From the NCBI RefSeq assembly GCF_900177415.1, contig NZ_FXAF01000011.1, forward strand, positions 496,001-560,000: a DNA stretch of 64,000 bases, in the 5' to 3' direction. A model generated the notes under the pieces. The model was not told the DNA's origin. It saw only the letters and a list, made by a program, of their open reading frames with translations, and did not search any database. Below, one piece after another: positions 43,557-52,911 of this stretch (position 1 is the stretch's first letter; each line of letters starts with the position of its first letter). A program made the position numbers and the translations under genes. The stretch comes from Xaviernesmea oryzae. Lineage in GTDB: Bacteria; Pseudomonadota; Alphaproteobacteria; Rhizobiales; Rhizobiaceae.

Positions 43557-44585
43557 ATGGATATCACCAGCACATACCCGGCGAAGAAGCGTTCTCTCGT
43601 CTTTTTCCTCGTACCGCATTTTACCATGCTGCCCTTTTCGGCGGCGATCGAGACGCTCCGGATCGCCAACCGCATGCTCGGCTATTCAGCCTATACCTGG
43701 CGGCTCTGTTCCGCCGACGGCGAGAAGGTCTCTTCGTCGAGCGGTATCGGCATCGAGGTCAATTCCTCGCTCGCCGACGAGCGGCGTTACCTTTCCGGGG
43801 AAAACCGTCCCAACATGGTGATCGTCTGCTCCGGCATTTATGTCGAGGAATTCAACAACAAGTCGGTGAACGCCTGGCTGCGCGAGACCTATAACCGCGG
43901 CATAGCGGTCGGCAGCCTCTGCACCGGCGCCCACGTGCTCGCCCAGGCGGGTTTGCTGAACGGCAAGCGCTGCGCCATCCATTGGGAAAACCTGCCGGGC
44001 TTCGCCGAGGCCTTCCCGCAGGCCGAGGTCTACGCGGACCTCTACGAGGTCGATTCGAACCTTTACACATGCGCCGGCGGCACGGCGTCTCTCGACATGA
44101 TGCTGAACCTGATCGGCCAGGATTTCGGGGAAAATCTCGTCAACCGAGTCTGCGAACAGCAATTGACCGATCGGGTGCGCAATCCGCATGACCGCCAGCG
44201 CTTGCCGCTGCGTGCCCGCCTCGGCGTCCAGAACGCCAAGGTGCTCTCGATCATCGAACTTATGGAAAACAACCTCTCCGAGCCGCTCTCACTGGTGGAA
44301 ATCGCCGACGATGCCGGCCTTTCCCGCCGCCAGATCGAACGCCTCTTCCGGCAGGAAATGGGCCGTTCCCCGGCGCGCTATTACCTGGAGATCAGGCTCG
44401 ACCGCGCCCGGCACCTACTGGTGCAGTCCTCCATGCCGGTCGTGGAAGTGGCCGTCGCCTGCGGTTTCGTGTCCGCCTCGCATTTTTCGAAATGCTACCG
44501 CGAGGTCTATAACCGCTCGCCCCAGCAGGAGCGTGCCGAGCGCAAGCTCAACATGAATACGTCGCGCACCGGCGTGGTGGTTTGA
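43557..44585 (+). CDS. GlxA-family AraC regulator, GbdR-like
   Basis: A 342-residue regulator. The N-terminal class-I glutamine amidotransferase-like (DJ-1) domain (about 10-190) has VGSLCTGAHVLAQAGLLNGKRCAIHWE and TCAGGTASLDMML; the C-terminal AraC domain (about 220-320) has LVEIADDAGLSRRQIERLFRQEMGRSP and EVAVACGFVSASHFSKCYREVYNRSP. This is the architecture of GbdR/CdhR, activators of betaine and carnitine catabolism. Its place between corrinoid methyl-transfer genes and dimethylglycine dehydrogenase supports betaine or dimethylglycine sensing, though that is inference. Confidence 0.87.
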   Translation: MDITSTYPAKKRSLVFFLVPHFTMLPFSAAIETLRIANRMLGYSAYTWRLCSADGEKVSSSSGIGIEVNSSLADERRYLSGENRPNMVIVCSGIYVEEFNNKSVNAWLRETYNRGIAVGSLCTGAHVLAQAGLLNGKRCAIHWENLPGFAEAFPQAEVYADLYEVDSNLYTCAGGTASLDMMLNLIGQDFGENLVNRVCEQQLTDRVRNPHDRQRLPLRARLGVQNAKVLSIIELMENNLSEPLSLVEIADDAGLSRRQIERLFRQEMGRSPARYYLEIRLDRARHLLVQSSMPVVEVAVACGFVSASHFSKCYREVYNRSPQQERAERKLNMNTSRTGVVV

Positions 44586-44607
44586 CCGTCAAACGGGTGG
44601 CGGCCGG

Positions 44608-45216
44608 TCAGCCGGCTGCCTGCAGCGCCACCGTGCGATCCGAAAAGACCCGGTTGCGGCCGTGATTCTTGGCCATGAACAGGAACTGCTCGGCCGCGTT
44701 GAGATAATTGTCGAAGGTTTCGGGGCCGCGGATTTTTGCCAGCCCGATCGAAACGGTGATCGAGAAATCCGCCGCGCCGGCTTCGAACCGCATGGCCGCG
44801 ATTTCAAGCCGGATCTTTTCGCAGAAATCCATCGCCGCGGCGCTGTCGAGGCCGACCAGAAGCAGGCCGAATTCCTCGTCGCCCAGGCGTGCCACGAGAT
44901 GCCGGCTGCCGATGCAGGCGGCTTCGAGCCTTGCGGCAAGCGCTTTCAGGACGCGGGCGATGGTTTCCTCGTCATGTGCAGTTTCCAGACGCCGGAAATG
45001 GTCGATGTCGACGATGGCGGCAGCGCAGGATACCCCCTGCGAGAGGCTTTCCTCGACCAGCGGCTCGCCGAGGCGGTAGAATTCCGTGAGGGTCGGAAGG
45101 CCCGTCAAGGGATCGGCTGTCAGGGCGGCCGCGTCCGCCCGCGCCGGCGAAGGCGCCGACCAGCCGTAAGTCAGGCGCTCCGTCTCCCGGAAATGCTGGC
45201 TCTGAATATAGGGCAT
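44608..45216 (-). CDS. GGDEF-domain protein with degenerate signature
   Basis: A 202-residue protein consisting mostly of one GGDEF domain (DPLTGLPTLTEFYRLGEPLVEE... to the C-terminus). The signature reads LGDEEF where GG[D/E]EF is normal, so cyclase activity is doubtful; some variants remain active or serve as c-di-GMP/GTP-binding effectors. It starts 16 bp after the response-regulator stop, so both form a leftward operon. Confidence 0.82.
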   Translation of the reverse strand: MPYIQSQHFRETERLTYGWSAPSPARADAAALTADPLTGLPTLTEFYRLGEPLVEESLSQGVSCAAAIVDIDHFRRLETAHDEETIARVLKALAARLEAACIGSRHLVARLGDEEFGLLLVGLDSAAAMDFCEKIRLEIAAMRFEAGAADFSITVSIGLAKIRGPETFDNYLNAAEQFLFMAKNHGRNRVFSDRTVALQAAG

Positions 45217-45232
45217 GCGAAGTTCCTTACGG

Positions 45233-46081
45233 TCAGGCGACGCTCTTGACCGCCGGCTCCTTGCCCTTCGACTGCATCGACCAGATCTGGATCAGCGTGT
45301 CGAGGTTCTGATTGACGCGGCAATAGAATTCCTCGTCGATGAACGGCCGCAGCATGAAGTCGTTGCCACCGGCCTTCAGGAACCGGGCCGACAGCAGCCG
45401 GTTCGAGGAGGACGAAACGCCGATGATCCTGAGCTCGTGGGACCCGCGCACCGAGCGGATGCGGCGGGTAAGCTCGAAACCGTCGATGTCCGGCATGTTG
45501 TAATCGGTGACGACGAGGCCAATATCCGGGTTCTTCTTGAGAATCTCCAGCGCCTTGGCGCCGCTCTCGGCCGTGCTGACGCGGAAATTGTAGCGTTTCA
45601 GGCGGCTCGACAGCAGAGCCCGCGCGGTCGGGCTGTCGTCGACGATCAATACGTGGTGGCGATGGTTGGTCAGGAACCGGCAGACCGATTCCGCCAGCAT
45701 CTCGACCGCGAAGACGTTGTCCTTCAGGATGTAGTCGACGATGTCCTTGGTGAGCAGCTTGTCGCGGGTCTCCTCGTGGAACGTTCCCGTGAAGACGATG
45801 GTCGGGATCGACAGGTCGATCAGATATTCAAGGGCCTCGCCGTTCTCGGCGCCCGGCAGGTTGATGTTGGAGATCGCGAGCGTCACCGGCTCGGTGGAGC
45901 GGTCGTAGGCGAGCTGCAATTCCTCGAAATTGCGGCAGACTTCGGTCTCGATGCCGAAAAGCTCCTTGAGCCGGGTGCCGATCATCGAAGTGAAGACGTT
46001 GGAATCCTCCGCAAGCAGGATGCGGGAATTTGCCAGGGATTGGCCGGAATACTGCATCCCGGAAATGCCGAGGAATGTCAT
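45233..46081 (-). CDS. Response regulator with two receiver domains, the first degenerate
   Basis: A 282-residue protein: REC1 (about 15-130) and REC2 (about 138-265), no output domain. REC2 keeps VLIVDDSPTARALL, the phospho-Asp in LVVTDYNMPDIDG and the K-like region FMLRPF. REC1 has LLAEDSN but the phospho-acceptor position reads AISNINLPG (Asn for Asp), so it is a pseudo-receiver. The start at 46081 follows AGGGGCACC. It is coupled to the GGDEF gene downstream, which may be its output. Confidence 0.87.
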   Translation of the reverse strand: MTFLGISGMQYSGQSLANSRILLAEDSNVFTSMIGTRLKELFGIETEVCRNFEELQLAYDRSTEPVTLAISNINLPGAENGEALEYLIDLSIPTIVFTGTFHEETRDKLLTKDIVDYILKDNVFAVEMLAESVCRFLTNHRHHVLIVDDSPTARALLSSRLKRYNFRVSTAESGAKALEILKKNPDIGLVVTDYNMPDIDGFELTRRIRSVRGSHELRIIGVSSSSNRLLSARFLKAGGNDFMLRPFIDEEFYCRVNQNLDTLIQIWSMQSKGKEPAVKSVA

Positions 46082-46174
46082 GGTGCCCCTATCAATAAAA
46101 TATTGTCCCCTCTCCAAAACCCTTACTGAAAACGATTTGCAGAACCGTTAATCCGAGCACCGATCGGCCTGAAA

Positions 46175-46203
46175 AACGGTACGGGCGGCCCGAAAGCCGC
46201 CCG
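46175..46203 (-). terminator. Terminator of the dimethylglycine dehydrogenase gene
   Basis: Stem CGGGCGGC / GCCGCCCG with loop CCGAAA; on the minus strand it is followed by GTACCGTTTTTC. It lies 33 bp beyond the stop of the leftward dehydrogenase gene. Confidence 0.7.
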
Positions 46204-46235
46204 CTAACGTCAATGATTTCTTACTTTTAACGCGT

Positions 46236-48749
46236 CTAGGCCCTGAGCGCCGCATTGTCAGGATCGAACGGGCTCTCGGGAATGACGCTCGCGTTGTAGA
46301 GCGTGCCGAGGATCTTGATCTTGAGCCTCGTGCCGGTCTCGGCATAGCCCGGCCTGACCATGGCGAGCGCCAGCGACTTGCCGATGCGCCAGCCATAGGC
46401 GCCGTTGGTGGCGCGGCCGATCAGCTCGCCGGCCTCGTTGTAGATCGCTTCCGATCCGCGGGCGTCGACGTCGTTGGCCCCTTCGACGGCGAGCGTGCAG
46501 AAGTTCCACTTGAGGCCGTTCTCCTTGTAGGAAAGAAGGCCCTGCCTGCCGAGGAAATCCTTGTCCGTCTTGATGAATCGGTCGAGCCCGGATTCATAGG
46601 CGTTGTATTCGATCGACATCTCGCGCGGGATGAGCCTGTAGGATTTCTCGACCGACATCGCCAGCATGGCGCGGATGCCGAAAGGCTTGATGCCGAACTC
46701 GGCGCCCGCCTCCATCAGCTTGTCGAAGATGTAGTTCTGCATCTCGATCGGGTGATGCAGTTCCCACCCGAGCTCGCCGACGAAATTGACACGCAGCGCA
46801 TGGGCGCTGGCCGCGCCGACAGAAATCTCCTTGCCGGAAAGCCAGGGGAAATCCTTGTTCTCCAGGCTCGTGCGGGTGAGCTTCTTCAGCACCGCGCGGG
46901 ATTTCGGACCGGCAAGAACCAGGACGCCGAACTTCTGGGTGATCTGGGTCAGCTTCACCGATCCGTCGGTCGGGGCAAGCTTGCGCAGATAGTCGTGGTC
47001 ATGCGCCTCATAGGCGCCGGCGGAAACGAGGTAGAAGCGATCCGGCGCCCATTCGTAGACGGTGAACTCGGAACGCACCCCGCCGTCCTTGGTGAGCAGA
47101 TGGCAGAGCGCAATGCGGCCGCGCTTCTTGGGGATCGCGTTGGCGAGGATCGAGTCGAGGAAAGCACGCGCACCGGGACCGGAAACCTCCATCTTGGCGA
47201 AGGCAGACATGTCGAGGACGCCGACGTTCTCGTGCACGTTCTTGATCTCGTTGCCGACATGGTCGAAATAGTTGGAACGGCGGAACGACCATTTTTCGAC
47301 GATCCGGCCATCGTCCAGCGGCGGCGCATGGTTGTGGCTGGTGATGACGTCGGCCCCGACGCCGAGTTCCTCCTTCGGCACCTCGTAGCCTTCCGGCACG
47401 AACCAGTTGGCACGCTCCCAGCCATAGACGGAGCCGAAAACGCCGCCGAGCTTCTTCAGGCGATCATACACGGGGGTAGTCTTCAGGGGACGTGCGGCGG
47501 CACGCTCCTCGTCGGGATAATGCATCGTGAAAACATTGGCATAGGCTTCTTCGTTCTTCTCGATGAGATAGCCTTCCGTTGCGTAAGGCCCGAAGCGGCG
47601 GGGATCGACGCCCATCATGTCCACGGTCGGCTCGCCATCGACGATCCATTCCGCGAGTTGCCAGCCGGCGCCGCCTGCGGCGGTGATGCCGAAGGAATGG
47701 CCCTCGTTGAGCCAGAAATTCCTGAGGCCCGGCGCCGGGCCGACGATCGGCGATCCGTCCGGCGTATAGGCGATGGCGCCGTTATAGACCTTCTTGATGC
47801 CGACTTCGCCGAAAGCGGGCACGCGCGCGATCGCGGTTTCGATATAGGGCATCAGCCGGTCGAGATCCTCCTGGAAGAGCTCGTATTCGCTCTCGTCGGA
47901 AGGCCCGTCGACATAGCAGACGGGCGCGCCGACTTCGTAGGGACCGAGCAGCAGCCCGCCGTTTTCCTCGCGCATGTACCAGGAGGAGTCCGACTCACGC
48001 AGCACGCCCATTTCCGGCAGGCCCTTCGCCTTGCGCTCCTGCACCGCCGGATGGGGTTCGGTGACGATATACTGGTGCTCGACCGGAATGACCGGGATGT
48101 TGATGCCGACCATCTCGCCGGTCTTGCGGGCGAAGTTGCCGGTACAGGAGATCACGTGTTCGGCGGTGATCTCTCCCTTGTCGGTCGTCACCTTCCAGAG
48201 GCCGTCCGGCTGCTGTTCGATCGCTGTGACCGTCGTGTTGCGGTAGATCGTGGCGCCGCGGTCGCGCGCTCCCTTGGCGAGCGCCTGGGTGAGATCGGCC
48301 GGCTGGATGTAGCCGTCGTCCGGATGCTGGATGGCACCCAGGATGCCGTCGGTCTCGCAGAGCGGCCAGACCTCCTTCACCTCATCCGGCGTCAGGATAT
48401 TGACCTTCACGCCGATCGTCTCGGCGATGCCGGCATAATACATGAACTCGTCCCAGCGGTCCTTGGTGCGGGCGAGGCGGATGTTCGAGACCTTCGAAAA
48501 ACCGACATTCATGCCGGTTTCCTCCTGCAGTTCCTGATAGAACCGCACCGAATACTTATGAAGCTGCCCCACCGAATAGGAGAGGTTGAAGAGCGGCAGG
48601 AGGCCCGCCGCATGCCAGGTCGAGCCGGAGGTCAGTTCCTTGCGCTCGATCAGGACCGCGTCGCTCCAGCCCTTCTTCGCCAGGTGATAGAGCGTCGAAA
48701 CGCCGACCACGCCGCCGCCGATCACCACCGCCCGTGCATGTGTCTTCAT
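46236..48749 (-). CDS. Dimethylglycine dehydrogenase-type FAD/GcvT oxidoreductase
   Basis: An 837-residue enzyme. The N-terminal DAO domain has the FAD motif VVIGGGVVGVST and TWHAAGL, whose His (about 46) is the covalent FAD site in dimethylglycine dehydrogenase; a central FAO_M segment and a C-terminal GcvT folate domain (about 430-830) follow. It oxidatively demethylates dimethylglycine or sarcosine and passes the carbon to tetrahydrofolate as 5,10-methylene-THF. The start at 48749 follows GAGGGG. Sarcosine dehydrogenase is the main alternative. It fits downstream of betaine demethylation by the nearby cluster. Confidence 0.9.
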   Translation of the reverse strand: MKTHARAVVIGGGVVGVSTLYHLAKKGWSDAVLIERKELTSGSTWHAAGLLPLFNLSYSVGQLHKYSVRFYQELQEETGMNVGFSKVSNIRLARTKDRWDEFMYYAGIAETIGVKVNILTPDEVKEVWPLCETDGILGAIQHPDDGYIQPADLTQALAKGARDRGATIYRNTTVTAIEQQPDGLWKVTTDKGEITAEHVISCTGNFARKTGEMVGINIPVIPVEHQYIVTEPHPAVQERKAKGLPEMGVLRESDSSWYMREENGGLLLGPYEVGAPVCYVDGPSDESEYELFQEDLDRLMPYIETAIARVPAFGEVGIKKVYNGAIAYTPDGSPIVGPAPGLRNFWLNEGHSFGITAAGGAGWQLAEWIVDGEPTVDMMGVDPRRFGPYATEGYLIEKNEEAYANVFTMHYPDEERAAARPLKTTPVYDRLKKLGGVFGSVYGWERANWFVPEGYEVPKEELGVGADVITSHNHAPPLDDGRIVEKWSFRRSNYFDHVGNEIKNVHENVGVLDMSAFAKMEVSGPGARAFLDSILANAIPKKRGRIALCHLLTKDGGVRSEFTVYEWAPDRFYLVSAGAYEAHDHDYLRKLAPTDGSVKLTQITQKFGVLVLAGPKSRAVLKKLTRTSLENKDFPWLSGKEISVGAASAHALRVNFVGELGWELHHPIEMQNYIFDKLMEAGAEFGIKPFGIRAMLAMSVEKSYRLIPREMSIEYNAYESGLDRFIKTDKDFLGRQGLLSYKENGLKWNFCTLAVEGANDVDARGSEAIYNEAGELIGRATNGAYGWRIGKSLALAMVRPGYAETGTRLKIKILGTLYNASVIPESPFDPDNAALRA

Positions 48750-48892
48750 GGAATGAACCCCTCTTCGGCTTCGCTTCGCCGCGTCGAACAATTTCGGCGA
48801 CTATGCAATTCCGGCAGGCAGCCCAAACGCCTGATTACGACATAGCGCCATCCAGCCCGCGACGGGGGCGTCGATGGGTCCGGAGAGGGCTC

Positions 48893-51355
48893 CTATGCGC
48901 CTCCCCGCATGTCGCCCTCCTCCGGCAGGACCGGCTTGCCGCGGTGGAAGACGATCTCCTGCTGCGGGAACGGAATATCGATCCCCTCCTCCCGGAACCG
49001 CTTGAGAATGGCGATCCTGAGACCGTTGCGGATCCTCAATCCCTCGCCCATGTCGGCAAGATGGAAGCGCAGTTCGAAATTCAGCGACGAAGGTCCGAAG
49101 CTCATGAATTCCACATGCGGCTCGGGGTTGCGCAGCACTTCCGGCACCTGGTCGACCAGTTCGAGCAGGATGTCGATCACCTTCTGCGGCTCGGTATCGT
49201 AGCTGACAGAAACGGGAATTTCCGAACGCCCGATCTTGTTGCGGTGCGTCCAGTTGCCGACCGGCGAATTGATGAGATCGGAATTCGGCACGATGATCGA
49301 CTGCTTGCGGAAGGTCTCGATCTCGGTGGCGCGGACCGAGATGCGCTTGACGATGCCTTCCGTCGCCCCGGTCACCACGTGATCGCCCACCTTGAACGGC
49401 CGCTCGACGAGCAGGATCAGACCAGAGACGAAGTTCGACACGATATTCTGCAGGCCGAAACCGATGCCGACCGAAAGAGCCGAAGCGACGAGTGCAAAGC
49501 TCGACAGATCGATGCCGGCGGCCGAAACGCCGACGATCACAGCAAGACCGACGCCGAGATAGCCGATGCCGGTCCTGACCGAATTGCGCACGCCCAGATC
49601 CACCTGGCTGCGCGCGAGCACGTTGCCGTCGATCCATTTCTGCACCCAGCGGGTGACGATGAAACCGATGCCGAAGAGAAGCAGGCCGCCCAGGATGCCG
49701 ACGAGCGAGATCGAGATGTTGCCGATGCGGATCTCGGTGAAGAAGTTGTAGATCCAGGCCTCAATATCGGCGATCTGGAAGCCCCAGGTGAGCAGGATTA
49801 GCGGGATGCCGAAGAGCAATGCGAAAGCATAGATGCCGAGCCCTGCGACGAGCCCCGCCTGGTCGAGCGCCACTTCCTTGAAATTGAAGCGCTCGGCAAG
49901 CCTTCGCCCGGCAGCCGTGTCGGTAAAGGCCCCCTGTTTGGAGATCGCCTTGCCGGAGAGAAGCCCGACATAGATGAGGACGATGGCGGCGCCGGTCAGC
50001 ACGATCTGGGTCGAGGCGAAGCGCGCCAGGCCCACATAGCCGGTCAGCACCGCAAGGATGAGCAGGCCGCCCATGACGCGAAGCAGCAGCGAAAAGAACC
50101 GGGGCCAGGCGCCTCCCGGCGCGTCGGGGTTCTCGTCTTCGACAAGCCGGGGCCGGACGAAGGAGATCGCGATGAGGATCAGCCCCACGATGACGGAGGC
50201 GAGCAGGCTCTTGACGATGGTCAGGACCAGCGGCGAATCGAGCGCCTCGCTGATGGCGCCGAGCAGATAGTCGAGCCCGTTGACGACCGCCATGGCGAGC
50301 ACGGCAACCGTCAGGAAACGCGCGCCCCGATTGGTGATTCGCACCAGCCGCCATTCCGGTTCGCCGGGAGCGAGAACGCCATAGGTGAGCTTCCAGACGA
50401 AATAGACGAACCAGACGAAGCCGAAGAAGGTGGCGATGATCGGCGCCACGTCGGGCCGCAGCACGTTGAAGCCGTCGAGGAAGAGGAAGGAGGCGACGAG
50501 GAAAGCCGCAAGCGACACCGTCTGAATGACCGTCGACCAGAACGCCACGGAAAGTCTTCGGATATAGGACGGCGTCTCCTGCTCGTAGCGGCGGATGAAG
50601 CGGCCGAACAGCCGGTAGCCGCCCGACAGGAACAGCATCGCCGCGCCGAGCGACAGGGCGATCGCGCCGAGCAGTTGCAGCTTCTTGAATTTCCAGACGA
50701 AACCGATCCAGCTCCCGAAGGTCGAGCCGAAATTGCGTACTTCCGTGGTTATGGCATCGCCGGCCTCGGCGAACAGATCGCCCGAGAGTTCCGTATGTCG
50801 GAAGAGCGTCTGGGCAAACAGCGTGCGGCGCAGATTGGTGATCGTATTGGCAAGCTGCGTGGCGCTGTTCGACAGATTGTTGGCATCCTCGACGATGAGG
50901 TTGAGCTCCGAACGTTCGTTGAGAAGCCGGCTGCGTTCTTCCGCCACGGCCGGCGCCTCGGGCGGCTGCCCGGCGGCCGGCGCGTCGCCGAGGCTCGTAA
51001 GCCGCGACTGGATCTGCTCGACACGCGTCTTCATCGCATCGGCGATGGCCTGCATCGCGCCGACGATCTCCTCGGCCTGGACCCTCAGCTCGGCAAGACG
51101 CGCATCGTCCTGTGCATCGCTTTCCACACGGCCGCGGAAAGTATTGAGCTGCTGGCGGATCGCATCGATCTTGTTGCGCATATCCGCATTGATGGAATCG
51201 ACCGTTACGTCGGAAGCGGCCTGCGGCTGCGCCTGCGCGGCGGCGGATGTCGGATGGAGAAGCGGGGCGGCGAGGACCGCGATCAGGAAAGCCGCAATGA
51301 ACGCACGGGCGAAGCGCCGAACGATGGAGGGGCCGGTCGTGAAAGTTTCTGCCAA
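48893..51355 (-). CDS. Mechanosensitive ion channel, MscK/large MscS type
   Basis: About 820 residues: signal peptide (FARAFIAAFLIAVLAAPLLHPTSAAAQA), a periplasmic coiled-coil domain (about 40-190), about ten transmembrane segments, then an MscS core (pore helix VASALSVGIGFGLQNIVSNFVSGLILLVERPFKVGD) and a cytoplasmic beta/alpha domain. It relieves turgor on osmotic downshift. No ATG lies near the signal peptide; TTG at 51355 is the best start. It is divergent from the small YeaQ-type gene. Confidence 0.88.
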   Translation of the reverse strand: MAETFTTGPSIVRRFARAFIAAFLIAVLAAPLLHPTSAAAQAQPQAASDVTVDSINADMRNKIDAIRQQLNTFRGRVESDAQDDARLAELRVQAEEIVGAMQAIADAMKTRVEQIQSRLTSLGDAPAAGQPPEAPAVAEERSRLLNERSELNLIVEDANNLSNSATQLANTITNLRRTLFAQTLFRHTELSGDLFAEAGDAITTEVRNFGSTFGSWIGFVWKFKKLQLLGAIALSLGAAMLFLSGGYRLFGRFIRRYEQETPSYIRRLSVAFWSTVIQTVSLAAFLVASFLFLDGFNVLRPDVAPIIATFFGFVWFVYFVWKLTYGVLAPGEPEWRLVRITNRGARFLTVAVLAMAVVNGLDYLLGAISEALDSPLVLTIVKSLLASVIVGLILIAISFVRPRLVEDENPDAPGGAWPRFFSLLLRVMGGLLILAVLTGYVGLARFASTQIVLTGAAIVLIYVGLLSGKAISKQGAFTDTAAGRRLAERFNFKEVALDQAGLVAGLGIYAFALLFGIPLILLTWGFQIADIEAWIYNFFTEIRIGNISISLVGILGGLLLFGIGFIVTRWVQKWIDGNVLARSQVDLGVRNSVRTGIGYLGVGLAVIVGVSAAGIDLSSFALVASALSVGIGFGLQNIVSNFVSGLILLVERPFKVGDHVVTGATEGIVKRISVRATEIETFRKQSIIVPNSDLINSPVGNWTHRNKIGRSEIPVSVSYDTEPQKVIDILLELVDQVPEVLRNPEPHVEFMSFGPSSLNFELRFHLADMGEGLRIRNGLRIAILKRFREEGIDIPFPQQEIVFHRGKPVLPEEGDMRGGA

Positions 51356-51520
51356 GTTTCTGCTCTTTGTCTTTCGATCGGATTCGCCGGCGAAGGTAGA
51401 GCGACTTCTGGGCGAAGAAAAGGAAGGTCTCACTCGGATCGCACGAATTGGAACAATCGACGGAACCTGGAACATTTCCCCCGCGTTACCTTTTGCCAAT
51501 ATCAGACAGGAGAGCAAATC

Positions 51521-51772
51521 ATGGAAGGTGCAGGGGTAGGCTGGATCGCAGCCATCATTATCGGGGGTATCGCGGGCTGGCTCGCGGAACAGTTCATGAA
51601 GAGCAATATGGGCATCCTCATGAACATCCTTCTCGGCATTGTCGGAGCCATCATCGCCAATGCCATTCTCGGCCTTTTCGGCGTCGTGCTCGGCGGATGG
51701 ATCGGCTATCTCATCGCCGGCTTCATCGGCGCCTGCATCCTGATCGCGGTCGGCCGGATGATCCGGCGCTAG
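51521..51772 (+). CDS. GlsB/YeaQ/YmgE family small membrane protein
   Basis: An 83-residue protein made of three glycine-rich hydrophobic helices (GWIAAIIIGGIAGWLAEQFM, ILLGIVGAIIANAILGLFGV, GYLIAGFIGACILIAVGRMIRR). The family is called transglycosylase-associated but the function is unknown; members are often stress-induced. AGGAGAGCAAATC sets the start. Its stop is 8 bp from the convergent DUF924 gene. Confidence 0.9.
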   Translation: MEGAGVGWIAAIIIGGIAGWLAEQFMKSNMGILMNILLGIVGAIIANAILGLFGVVLGGWIGYLIAGFIGACILIAVGRMIRR

Positions 51773-51779
51773 CGCGTCC

Positions 51780-52337
51780 TCAGAAACCGGCGCCGGGCCT
51801 GGAAAGATACTCCAGCTCGGCGGCGGTCGATTCCCGTCCCAGGATGGCATTCCGGTGCGGAAAGCGCCCGAATTCGCGGATCACCGCCCGGTGACGTTCT
51901 GCATAATCCAGATATTCCGGATCCCCGAGCATCGTGAAGAGCTCGACCGAACGGTCCTGCTCGGCAAGGTTTTCCGAATGCTCGAAGGGCAGATAGAAGA
52001 AACAGCGCTGCTCTGCCGGAACAGCCATGTCGGCCCCGGCCTCGATGGCGAGCTTCGCCTCCCTTAACGCCAGCCAGTCGGTCGCGAACGCGAGCGGCGT
52101 GCCGCGATAGATGTTGCGCGAAAACTGGTCGAGCATGATGACGGCGGCAAGCCGGTTTGCGGGCGACGTCCGCCAGGCGTCGAGTTCGCCGCGCGCAAGC
52201 GAAAGATGCGTGGCCGCGAAGTGCTTGCGCATGGCCTCGTCCAATGCCTCGTTCTTCTCGAACCAGTCCTTGCGGGTCAGCTCCTTGAACCAGAAGGAAA
52301 ACACTTCTTCCGGCGTTTTGACGTCTGCTTGAACCAT
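51780..52337 (-). CDS. DUF924 family protein
   Basis: A 185-residue TPR-like helical protein with the family features EEVFSFWFKELTRKDWFEKNEALDEAMRKHF, MLDQFSRNIYRGTPLAFATD, FFYLPFEHSE and FGRFPHRNAILGRESTAAE. The start at 52337 follows GAGGAGATGCCC. Function unknown. It starts 11 bp after the UPF0303 stop on the same strand. Confidence 0.9.
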   Translation of the reverse strand: MVQADVKTPEEVFSFWFKELTRKDWFEKNEALDEAMRKHFAATHLSLARGELDAWRTSPANRLAAVIMLDQFSRNIYRGTPLAFATDWLALREAKLAIEAGADMAVPAEQRCFFYLPFEHSENLAEQDRSVELFTMLGDPEYLDYAERHRAVIREFGRFPHRNAILGRESTAAELEYLSRPGAGF

Positions 52338-52347
52338 GGGCATCTCC

Positions 52348-52839
52348 TCAGTCGAGGCGGAGCTTGGAAATATCCATTCCGAGCATGCAGGCAAGCGCCT
52401 CCACGACCAGATTGTGATCTTCCCGCTGCGGCAGGCCGGACACGGTTACCGCGCCGATGCAGCTGACACCCGCCACGGTGATCGGGAAACTGCCTCCATG
52501 CGCGGCATAATCGGAGGAGGATAGCCCGAATTTCGCCTCCAGGGTCGTATCCTGCTGGGCAAGCTTGCGGCCGATCGCATAGCTCGACTGGAAGAAGCGC
52601 AGCACGAGATTGCGCTTGCGGCGCACCCAGCCCTCATTGTCGGCGGTGGAACCCGGCAGGGCCGCATAGAAGGCAGGCATGGAATGCAGCCGCACGTCGA
52701 TCGCCACACCGAGCCCGCGCTCCGTCGCCATCTGGCGAAGCAGCGATCCGAGCTCCCAGGCGGTGGTGAGATCGAAGCGGTCGAAGACGAGCGCCTTCTC
52801 CTGCTCGGCGATGCGCCCGATATCCTGTTCGATGGCCAT
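52348..52839 (-). CDS. UPF0303 / heme-degrading-domain (GlcG/HbpS fold) protein
   Basis: A 163-residue protein of the HbpS-like fold: AWELGSLLRQMATERGLGVAIDVRLH, RRKRNLVLRFFQSSYAIGRKLAQQ and YAAHGGSFPITVAGVSCIGAVTVSGLPQREDHNLVVEAL. The biochemical role in this subfamily is unclear. ATG 52839 has better spacing from GAGG than ATG 52848. It probably shares a transcript with the DUF924 gene. Confidence 0.85.
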   Translation of the reverse strand: MAIEQDIGRIAEQEKALVFDRFDLTTAWELGSLLRQMATERGLGVAIDVRLHSMPAFYAALPGSTADNEGWVRRKRNLVLRFFQSSYAIGRKLAQQDTTLEAKFGLSSSDYAAHGGSFPITVAGVSCIGAVTVSGLPQREDHNLVVEALACMLGMDISKLRLD

Positions 52840-52911
52840 GCTCGTCATTCCTCGCTTACAACAGCGCGGGCATTGATGACGGCAAAGAAGGCGAAAGTAA
52901 AGTTCTGCCGC

